DNA of 8,426 bases from Acidobacteriaceae bacterium (GTDB lineage Bacteria; Acidobacteriota; Terriglobia; Terriglobales; Acidobacteriaceae): assembly GCA_003133425.1 (NCBI GenBank), contig PKXI01000322.1:29233-37658 (forward strand). The letters are read 5' to 3'. Below, piece by piece: positions 1-5,364 of this stretch (position 1 is the first letter of the stretch; every line of letters starts with the position of its first letter). Below the pieces are notes generated by a model. The model worked only from the letters and a program-made list of their open reading frames with translations. It did not search any database and was not told the DNA's origin. Position numbers and translations under genes: made by a program.

Positions 1-669
1 CACGGGGCGGTGCGGGATGTGCTGGAGCATGTGACGGGCGTGCTGGAGGTTGAGGCGGGGTCGGCTACGGATAATCCTTTGGTCTTCCCAAAGAACTCCT
101 CCAAAACGCAAGAGCACGGAGTGCTTTCGGGGGGGAATTTTCATGGGGCGCCGCTGGCATATGCGTTTGATTATGCGGCGTTGGCGCTGGCCGATCTGGC
201 GGGCATGATGGAGCGGCGCATCGACCGGTTGCTGAATCCCGATATTAATGAGGGGCTGCCGGCGTTTCTCTCGCCGAATGCGGGGCTCTCGTCGGGGTTC
301 ATGATTGCGCAGATTGTGGCGGCGGCGCTGATCAACGAGTGCCAGGTGTTGGCGCATCCTTCGTCGACGGGGAGCATTCCGACGAGCGGTGGCAAGGAAG
401 ATCATGTGTCGATGGGGATGACGGGGGCGCTGAAGCTGCGGCAGATTGTGGAGAATGCGGAGCGGATTGTGGGGATCGAGATGATGTGCGCGGCGCAAGG
501 GGTGGAGTTTCGGCGGCCGCTGAGGCCGAGCCGGGAGATTGAGAAGGCCCACGTTGCTGTGCGCACGGTGGTGGCGCGACTGGAACGGGATCGGGTTCTG
601 GGGCCGGAGATCGAGGCGATGGCGGCGGCGGTGAGAGGCGGGAGGTTTGGAGAGTGGTGTGAGGGGTGA
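1..669 (+). CDS. hutH: Histidine ammonia-lyase, C-terminal 222 residues (5' part outside window)
   Basis: The enzyme deaminates L-histidine to urocanate and ammonia, the first step of histidine degradation, in the cytoplasm as a tetramer. The frame is open from base 1, which falls inside the family's PQVHGA segment, so the MIO-forming Ala-Ser-Gly loop and the start lie upstream. Visible family blocks are SATDNPLVF, SGGNFHG (the Phe of this block lines the active site) and the long PSSTGSIPTSGGKEDHVSMG stretch. Its Glu corresponds to the catalytic Glu414 of Pseudomonas HAL and separates HAL from phenylalanine ammonia-lyases, which have Gln there. A Lys replaces the usual Gln before that Glu. 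The fragment is a little under half of a roughly 500-residue HAL. No other hut gene is visible, because the next gene is convergent. The family call is firm; substrate specificity rests on the Glu only, because the N-terminal half cannot be seen. Confidence 0.95.
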   Translation, partial: HGAVRDVLEHVTGVLEVEAGSATDNPLVFPKNSSKTQEHGVLSGGNFHGAPLAYAFDYAALALADLAGMMERRIDRLLNPDINEGLPAFLSPNAGLSSGFMIAQIVAAALINECQVLAHPSSTGSIPTSGGKEDHVSMGMTGALKLRQIVENAERIVGIEMMCAAQGVEFRRPLRPSREIEKAHVAVRTVVARLERDRVLGPEIEAMAAAVRGGRFGEWCEG

Positions 670-821
670 TGCGATTTCGTAGCGAGGTCTGCAATGCGGG
701 CGTCTTGCGCTCTTAACCGAAGAGCAACCGCAGGTCCCCATTCGACTTCGCTCAGAGGCAGGCTATCGGGCACCCGAATTTGATGCAACAGCGAGTGCTC
801 AAAGTCCTTGTGATATCGGGG

Positions 822-1433
822 TCACTTTACGCTCAGGTCCCCGTCTATGTCCACAACCAGGTTTTCGCCGTCGATTTGAATGGAGTGAATCTTCAGGCGG
901 TCGAGGGTGACCTTGTAACCGGAGTTCGCGGTGGACCCTTCGAGAGCCTTGCGGAGCAGGTCAGCGGCATTGACCTTCATGCTGGACGGGACCTGGTGGC
1001 CGAGGAATGGATTGAGGAGGAAATTCAGCTGCTTCTGGTCGGAAACCCGATCCAGGCGCGCATCGCGAAAGCCGATGATCTCGCCTTCGGCGTCGGGCGC
1101 GAGAGAGACTTCGGCGGGAACGGAGAGCGGCAGCCCCAGGCAGGTTCCTCCAACAGCTTTGCCGAGGCGCGCATGGGTTTTGACGCGCACGACGATGCGG
1201 TCCTGGGCGAAGGTGAGCTTGGGGTCCTCGACATAGGTGAAGCAGGCGGATTGGGCGTTGCCCTTGAGGTAGTAGCGGCCGTCGGGTCCGCCAAAGAGCT
1301 GCTGTTTGAGGGTGCGCTCGATGGCGTCGCGGCTGACCTTCATTTCGATGGCATGGGCTGGGACGAGCCCGCCCAAGAAGGCGCACACCAAGACCAGCAG
1401 GCCTGAATTAAGAAGACGCACGAATGAAGACAT
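822..1433 (-). CDS. Exported protein of unknown function, possible TULIP/DUF1439-like lipid-binding fold
   Basis: This 203-residue protein is not one I can name. Residues 1-28 form a clear Sec signal peptide: a basic start (VRLLNS), a hydrophobic core (GLLVLVCAFLGGLV) and an AHA cleavage site, with no lipobox cysteine after it. The mature part alternates beta-rich stretches (RIVVRVKTHARLGK, LSVPAEVSLAPDAEG, YKVTLDRLKIHSIQIDGENLVVDIDG) with an N-terminal helix (SRDAIERTLKQQLF) and a later helix (NAADLLRKALEG). That order of a helix followed by long strands resembles YceB-like (DUF1439) and other tubular lipid-binding proteins; this is inference from layout only. Cys64 and Cys98 are the only mature cysteines and could form a disulfide. 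The ATG is preceded by AGGA at a spacing of about 7. The gene is convergent with hutH and divergent from the small gene at 1734. It probably acts in the periplasm. Confidence 0.8.
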   Translation of the reverse strand: MSSFVRLLNSGLLVLVCAFLGGLVPAHAIEMKVSRDAIERTLKQQLFGGPDGRYYLKGNAQSACFTYVEDPKLTFAQDRIVVRVKTHARLGKAVGGTCLGLPLSVPAEVSLAPDAEGEIIGFRDARLDRVSDQKQLNFLLNPFLGHQVPSSMKVNAADLLRKALEGSTANSGYKVTLDRLKIHSIQIDGENLVVDIDGDLSVK

Positions 1434-1447
1434 ATGAGTATCCTGTC

Positions 1448-1511
1448 ACCGGTGGCGGGTGCAATGCCAGCATTGTGTGCAAAACTGCACCATACTTGGG
1501 CATTGCCGGTG
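1448..1511 (-). promoter_or_regulatory. Nested inverted repeat in the leader of the exported-protein gene
   Basis: The right arm GGCATTGCCGGTG (1499-1511) pairs with CAATGCC (1462-1468) and CACCGG (1448-1453), with an unpaired stretch between the two left blocks. Inside the loop a second hairpin, GTGCA (1477-1481) with TGCAC (1486-1490) around AAAC, can form. Everything lies within 15-80 bases upstream of the leftward ATG at 1433, so it would sit in the promoter or 5' leader of that gene. No T-run follows, so it does not look like an attenuator terminator. A function is not shown by the sequence. Confidence 0.3.
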
Positions 1512-1609
1512 AGGTGATTCTGGCTAATTCTCGTAAAAGGAGCCAGATAACCGATTTTCCTTGTTTAGTGAGAGGTCAGACAATCTTATGAGATAAACGT
1601 ATTTTTCTA

Positions 1610-1638
1610 TTGATTTTTGGATGAAAATTACTTAAAAT
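1610..1638 (+). promoter_or_regulatory. Putative sigma-70-type promoter for the small gene
   Basis: TTGATT (1610-1615) and TAAAAT (1633-1638) are separated by exactly 17 bases in a locally AT-rich stretch that stands out from the GC-rich surroundings. Transcription would begin near 1645, giving an untranslated leader of about 90 bases before the ATG at 1734. This is a match to consensus only. Confidence 0.5.
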
Positions 1639-1733
1639 AGAAGGGTGTTGATTCCTCTGGACTGACTGGACTCCCCATCCGCGATCTGAGGATGTGCTGA
1701 CAAGTTAACCCACTTACTAAGGACACAAAATCG

Positions 1734-1961
1734 ATGGCAAAGCGTCGTGGAAATCCTAACTGGGGCAAGCCGGAGCCCATCGGCCCGGTTGTGCCTACTG
1801 TAACCTCCTTCGAGCAGATTGTGAAGGAGTTCAAGCTGCCCCCGGACCAATATATCCGGTCCACCCGTCTTCGGGAGTGGGCGCGGCGTAACAAGAATTC
1901 CAAGTATATCCCTGAGGCGCTGCTCGAGGCCTGGGGGTTTGAGATCGAATCGACGTTGTAG
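1734..1961 (+). CDS. Conserved small basic protein of unknown function, 75 residues
   Basis: I do not recognise a characterised family. The protein starts MAKRRGNPNWGKPEP, a basic, proline- and glycine-rich head of the kind found in small nucleic-acid-associated proteins. A predicted helix follows at SFEQIVKEF (about residues 25-33), then a basic helix RSTRLREWARRNKNSKYIP (about 42-60), and the C-terminus is acidic and hydrophobic (ALLEAWGFEIESTL). There is no signal peptide or membrane segment. The start is supported by AAGGA at 1719-1723, 10 bases before ATG, and by a promoter-like pair upstream. A strong terminator begins 22 bases after the stop, so the gene is probably a single transcription unit. 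Dedicated signals at both ends and codon use like the neighbours argue that it is real despite its size. DNA or RNA binding is a guess from charge. Confidence 0.75.
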   Translation: MAKRRGNPNWGKPEPIGPVVPTVTSFEQIVKEFKLPPDQYIRSTRLREWARRNKNSKYIPEALLEAWGFEIESTL

Positions 1962-1982
1962 GCCGTTTTTGAGGTTTTTGAC

Positions 1983-2010
1983 AAAAGCGCTGCCCTTGGG
2001 CAGCGCTTTT
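1983..2010. terminator. Bidirectional intrinsic terminator between convergent genes
   Basis: The arms AAAAGCGCTGCCC (1983-1995) and GGGCAGCGCTTTT (1998-2010) are perfectly complementary over 13 bases with a TT centre (effectively a CTTG tetraloop). The stem is GC-rich and ends in four T on each strand, so it can stop both rightward transcription from the 75-residue gene and leftward transcription from the hydrolase gene ending at 2137. Confidence 0.85.
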
Positions 2011-2136
2011 GCTGTTTGCACTGGAAGTGGTGCAGATTCCAGATTGGTAACCACCCGCTCGGAGCATGCCAGATCTACTCATCAACCGATCTGTTGCTTA
2101 AAGCGTGGTGATCGGCTCCCAAATCTCGACTTCCCT

Positions 2137-3378
2137 TCACTTGGCGGGTGGCGTGCCACTCCGGCTTGGAATGCCTGAAGCTGGTCGAAAGCTTGCCGCT
2201 ATCAGGTGCTCGGGTACGCCGTTCTCCGCAGGTGTGCGCTTGAGGAACTGCGTCGCGGCCGCGTCGTGTTTCAGGTACGCATTCAAGAACTCCAAGGCGT
2301 ACCGAGCCATCCAGTTGTAGCTCTCTGCGCCTTCTTCCAGAGAGTAGTCTGCCGGCGAAAACTGCAGTGCTTCTTTTCGAAACCGTTCACTTCGCTGATA
2401 CATAGAACTGAATTGGATATGCGAAACAGCAAGCAAGCGGATGTGCACCAGGTCGCCATGAGTCCATTCGTTAAGGACATTCGGTGCGAAGTCGGTCTGA
2501 TTATTGTTCTTGCGCAACGCGTCCCAGGATTCCAGCGGCTCTTCAGCTCTACTGAAGACAAGTAATGGAATTGTCATCTGATCAGGATGAACGTCTCCAG
2601 TCTCCCGCACTGTGCCTGGAGAGTAGCGAAAGGAGCCGTCAAGAGAGATAAGGGTGTCGATGCGCTGGTCCCGTGCTGCGGCAAACAGCGCTGACATTCC
2701 ACCCCAGCTATAGCCCATTGACGCAATTTCTTGCATATTCGCGTTCGGTAATGTTTCAGCAAAATCGATTAGAAATGAGATATCTCGAGCCTCCGCATTG
2801 GCCCCGACGATATCAATCGTCATATTTCGTGTCTTAGCACCCATGCTGGGCGTCGCAATCACAACGAAGCCATGGCTTGCAAGATACTCGCAAAGCTCGA
2901 TGTTCTCGGTCGCGGGCGCGTTGAGGCTGGGTGCGTAGATCACAACCGGAAAGCGGCCGACTTGCATTTCAGCGTCACGGACGGCCAAGGCTGGAAAGGC
3001 TGAGACTCCATGCATGTATTGCTCGACAAATGCCTGCGGCTTGCCCTGTTCGACCGGTCTCCCGAAGCTGGTTTCAGTCTTGATCAAAGCTGCGTAGTCG
3101 GCCAACGTCATTAACCTGCCACTAGATTCTTCCGCCGGATACCACATCAGCGTCTGCATCGGTCGCGGCCCTTCTATGGTGGCGGGCGTGTTAGCCTTGT
3201 CGCCGTCCATCTCGAAGACACGAGACTTGTCATATTGCTCAATTACCTTAAGACCGACAACAAACGTCCCAGGCTTTTCAGTGAATTGAAACTTGAACTC
3301 CGTAGACGCTGAAACCGGGGCTGCGATCGCCAAAACCCAAGCTGCAAACCCGGCCAGCGCAGCGGAATGAAGGCGCAT
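2137..3378 (-). CDS. Secreted alpha/beta hydrolase, PAF-acetylhydrolase/dienelactone-hydrolase-like
   Basis: This is a 413-residue serine hydrolase, probably an esterase or lipase-like enzyme acting outside the cytoplasm; the substrate is unknown. Residues 1-24 are a signal peptide ([25 protein letters not shown]) with cleavage near PVSA-S. The core shows FPVVIYAP (strand, about 143-150), a conserved [12 protein letters not shown] block (167-178), the nucleophile elbow GYSWGG with Ser224, a LISLDGSF strand end with Asp247, and His320 in AVSHIQFSS. The Ser-to-Asp distance of 23 equals that in human plasma PAF-acetylhydrolase (Ser273/Asp296, from memory). An open frame continues 130 codons upstream, but the ATG at 3378 is chosen: AGGGGAG lies 7 bases before it, the signal peptide starts there, and the extension runs antisense through the riboflavin gene. 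By eye, its codons are less GC-biased than in flanking genes, a possible sign of later acquisition. It stands alone between a terminator and a divergent gene. Confidence 0.88.
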   Translation of the reverse strand: MRLHSAALAGFAAWVLAIAAPVSASTEFKFQFTEKPGTFVVGLKVIEQYDKSRVFEMDGDKANTPATIEGPRPMQTLMWYPAEESSGRLMTLADYAALIKTETSFGRPVEQGKPQAFVEQYMHGVSAFPALAVRDAEMQVGRFPVVIYAPSLNAPATENIELCEYLASHGFVVIATPSMGAKTRNMTIDIVGANAEARDISFLIDFAETLPNANMQEIASMGYSWGGMSALFAAARDQRIDTLISLDGSFRYSPGTVRETGDVHPDQMTIPLLVFSRAEEPLESWDALRKNNNQTDFAPNVLNEWTHGDLVHIRLLAVSHIQFSSMYQRSERFRKEALQFSPADYSLEEGAESYNWMARYALEFLNAYLKHDAAATQFLKRTPAENGVPEHLIAASFRPASGIPSRSGTPPAK

Positions 3379-3403
3379 ATTCGGCTCCCCTGTTCTTGCA
3401 CCG

Positions 3404-3409
3404 AGTATA
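3404..3409 (-). promoter_or_regulatory. Possible -10 element of the hydrolase promoter
   Basis: Read on the minus strand, the sequence is TATACT, about 26 bases upstream of the hydrolase ATG at 3378. No convincing -35 hexamer is found 16-18 bases further upstream, so this is a weak single-element call. Confidence 0.25.
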
Positions 3410-3478
3410 GAGGTTGTGACGCTCCTCAGGCAGGGGCCGCGCCTCTTAAGGATGCACCCTAGCAAGCCGGCCCGGGAC

Positions 3479-3504
3479 TGCGCATGAGGGGACCCCTCTG
3501 CGCA
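3479..3504 (+). promoter_or_regulatory. GC-rich hairpin upstream of the riboflavin gene
   Basis: TGCGCA-T-GAGGGG (3479-3491) and CCCCTCTGCGCA (3493-3504) are inverted copies of 12 bases with a single bulged T and a one-base centre, so the real loop is a few bases. The element lies about 100 bases before the ATG at 3605, in the divergent region shared with the hydrolase gene. There is no T-run after it on either strand, so it is not a terminator. It could be an operator or a leader hairpin. I looked for the conserved blocks of the FMN riboswitch around it and did not find them. Confidence 0.35.
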
Positions 3505-3604
3505 TAACTCCTGATTAACCGGCAAACTGGAGACCGTGTCAGGATCGTCGAGCCCGATGGTTTTGCCGATTGTTGCTGCGATAGGCGAGAATGAAGGGGT
3601 AGGC

Positions 3605-4933
3605 ATGCCAAACTCACCACGCAGCTTCGAAGCTCCGTTTACCGACGTTCCCGGCGCGGTCGAGCAGATACGCGCGGGGCGGATGGTGGTGGTGGTGGAC
3701 GACGAGGATCGCGAGAATGAGGGCGATCTTACGCTGGCGGCGGAGCACGTTACGCCGGAGGCCATCAACTTTATGGCGCGGTACGGGCGGGGATTGATTT
3801 GCCTGACGCTTACCGAGGAGCGCGCGGATCATTTGCGGCTTTTTCCGATGACGCAGCAGAACTCGTCGCGGTTTGGCACAGCGTTCACCGAGACGATTGA
3901 GGCGCGCGAGGGAGTGACGACGGGAATCTCGGCGGCGGACCGGTCGCATACGATTCGTACGGCCATCGATCCTCGCTCCAATGCGAGCGACCTGGCGCGG
4001 CCGGGGCATGTGTTTCCGCTGCGGGCGCGCAGGGGCGGGGTGCTGGTGAGGGCGGGCCAGACCGAGGCATCGGTAGACCTGGCGAGGCTGGCGGGGCTGA
4101 ACCCTTCGGGCGTGATTTGCGAGATTATGCGCGATGACGGCGAGATGGCGCGCATTCCGGACCTGATTCCATTCTGCAAGGAACACGGGCTGCTGATTCT
4201 TACCGTGGCGGAGCTGATTCGCTACCGGCTGCGCAACGAGCGGTATATTGTGCGCGCGGGCGAGAGCCGCATTCAGACGAAGTACGGCGAGTTCCGCATG
4301 ATCGCTTACGAGAGTGAAGTGAACGGCGGCGAGAGCCACATTGCGCTGGTGCGCGGCGATCTGTGCAAGGACTGTGCGGCCTTCAACGCGGGACCCGCTG
4401 TGGGCAGCCTGCCGACGCGAGGGGATTTGCCTGGCCAGATTGAGCTGCGAGCGCCATGCGAGCACGCTGTGCTGGTGCGGGTTCACACGCGGTGCACGGC
4501 GGGCGATGTGTTTGCCGCCGATTGCAGGTGCCGCGAGACGCTGGACCAATCGATGCGGATGATTGCGGAAGAGGGTTGTGGCGTGGTGCTGTATCTGCAC
4601 AACACGTCGCGGGGATTTGAGATTGACCACACACAGGCGGCGGCGTTTGGGCCGGAAGGGGCGGCTATGCCTGCGGGCGAGCTGGCATCGAATTCCGGCC
4701 GGCTGATTCTGCACCAGGAACTGCGTTCACGCGAAGGGTCGCAGGCGCGGAGCGGGCGCATTTTGCGCGCCATCGGATTGGGCGGACAGATATTGTCTGA
4801 CCTGGGCATTCATCGGATACGGCTGCTGTCGAACACGCCGATGCACATTCCGGCATTGGAAGGGTTTGGGCTGGAGATTGTGGAGCAGGTGGCGATTCCG
4901 GTGGAGGAGTGCAGCAGGACAGTTGTCAGTTGA
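3605..4933 (+). CDS. ribB: 3,4-dihydroxy-2-butanone-4-phosphate synthase with degenerate GTP cyclohydrolase II-like domain (RibBA/RibBX type)
   Basis: The protein has 442 residues. Its N-terminal domain (about 8-208) should convert ribulose 5-phosphate to 3,4-dihydroxy-2-butanone 4-phosphate and formate for riboflavin synthesis. Hallmarks are [11 protein letters not shown] (32-42, with Arg36/Glu37), [11 protein letters not shown] (103-113), RPGHVFPL with His135, and CEI with Glu173. The GHTEA motif reads GQTEA, with Gln152 at the position of E. coli metal ligand His153. The C-terminal domain (about 214-433) aligns with GTP cyclohydrolase II but is eroded: RVHSEC is RVHTRC, the zinc cysteines (297, 307, 309) are one residue closer, RQEGRG is HNTSRG, the Asp-X-Arg catalytic pair is Ile386-Leu-Arg388, and the final Lys is His414. 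A roughly 35-residue insert lies at 253-288. The ATG at 3605 is preferred because GAAGGGG precedes it by 5-6 bases and the domain begins at once; a GTG at 3536 lacks a site. A true GTP cyclohydrolase II is expected elsewhere. Confidence 0.92.
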   Translation: MPNSPRSFEAPFTDVPGAVEQIRAGRMVVVVDDEDRENEGDLTLAAEHVTPEAINFMARYGRGLICLTLTEERADHLRLFPMTQQNSSRFGTAFTETIEAREGVTTGISAADRSHTIRTAIDPRSNASDLARPGHVFPLRARRGGVLVRAGQTEASVDLARLAGLNPSGVICEIMRDDGEMARIPDLIPFCKEHGLLILTVAELIRYRLRNERYIVRAGESRIQTKYGEFRMIAYESEVNGGESHIALVRGDLCKDCAAFNAGPAVGSLPTRGDLPGQIELRAPCEHAVLVRVHTRCTAGDVFAADCRCRETLDQSMRMIAEEGCGVVLYLHNTSRGFEIDHTQAAAFGPEGAAMPAGELASNSGRLILHQELRSREGSQARSGRILRAIGLGGQILSDLGIHRIRLLSNTPMHIPALEGFGLEIVEQVAIPVEECSRTVVS

Positions 4934-4943
4934 CAGTGGTCAG

Positions 4944-4959
4944 TGGGGCAGTTGCCCCA
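4944..4959 (+). other. Short hairpin just after the riboflavin gene
   Basis: TGGGGCA (4944-4950) and TGCCCCA (4953-4959) are perfect inverted copies around GT, starting 10 bases after the stop codon. No run of T follows, so it is at most a weak transcript end or an RNA 3'-end-stabilising hairpin. Confidence 0.35.
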
Positions 4960-5065
4960 TCAACGATTGGGGCCGCAGAGCGGATGAGGGCATGAGGCTG
5001 TTTAAATTGATTGGCTTTCTCTTATCACCGCTCTTCTCATGAATATTGGTTCATTCTGGCAAATT

Positions 5066-5081
5066 TGGTCAACATTGACCA
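5066..5081. promoter_or_regulatory. Perfect 16-base operator-like dyad
   Basis: TGGTCAA-CA-TTGACCA is a perfect 7-2-7 inverted repeat, the form recognised by many dimeric repressors. Its right half contains TTGACC, a -35-like hexamer. The nearest -10-like hexamer, TACAAT at 5103-5108, is 22 bases away, longer than the usual 16-18, so the promoter assignment is uncertain. It lies about 285 bases upstream of the radical SAM start. Confidence 0.4.
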
Positions 5082-5364
5082 CTCTGCCTCAGATTAAACC
5101 TGTACAATTAGAGGAACTGTCTAGGGGGATTGCTTGGCTTGTGGAGATCTATGGCGTGCAATCTTCTGAGGACGGATCTTCCCGATTGATTTTCCGGACT
5201 ACGAAGACGCTTACTTGAACGATTTCAGGGTTCACCGGCCTTATTTGAAATCCAGCGTGGTTTTTTCTGGATAAGAAGCCACTTCAGTTGATCACCCCCG
5301 CATTACGGCAACCCTGCAATTGCTGTGACGCCAACCGCACCTGCACCAGGAAAGGTTGGATTCG

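Larger units (their letters stand above)
4934..5364. other. 431-base intergenic region before the radical SAM gene
   Basis: No gene is supported here. The region has the hairpin at 4944-4959, an AT-richer middle (about 4995-5110), the dyad at 5066-5081 and a possible -10 TACAAT at 5103-5108. A 12-codon reading frame starts with ATG at 5151 after GTGGAG, but nothing shows it is translated. I searched by eye for a cobalamin riboswitch, which could fit a B12-dependent gene, and did not see the conserved B12 box. If transcription starts near 5115, the leader would be about 250 bases long. Confidence 0.5.

Noticed and set aside
705..727. Hairpin TTGCGCTCTT / AAGAGCAA between hutH and the exported-protein gene as a terminator
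   Set aside because: The stem is short with a bulge and no T-run follows on either strand. The nearby ATTCGACTTCGCTCAGAG stretch (739-756) looked like a dispersed genomic repeat, but only one copy is in the window.
780..1406. 208-codon plus-strand frame opposite the exported protein
   Set aside because: It lacks a ribosome binding site and domain signal, whereas the minus-strand product has a clean signal peptide and start.
3536..3604. GTG start that would lengthen the riboflavin protein by 23 residues
   Set aside because: There is no ribosome binding site before it and the added residues match nothing in the family; GAAGGGG precedes the ATG at 3605.
3379..3768. A 130-codon upstream extension of the hydrolase reading frame on the minus strand
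   Set aside because: It is Ser/Thr-rich low-complexity sequence antisense to the ribB start, while a good ribosome binding site and a signal peptide mark the ATG at 3378.
3614..4714. 366-codon open frame on the minus strand opposite ribB
   Set aside because: Its product is Arg/His/Pro-rich nonsense typical of the antisense of a GC-rich gene, and ribB on the plus strand is a clear family match.
4934..5364. Cobalamin riboswitch before the B12-dependent radical SAM gene
   Set aside because: I could not find the conserved B12 box or a suitable set of stems by eye; only a covariance search could settle it.
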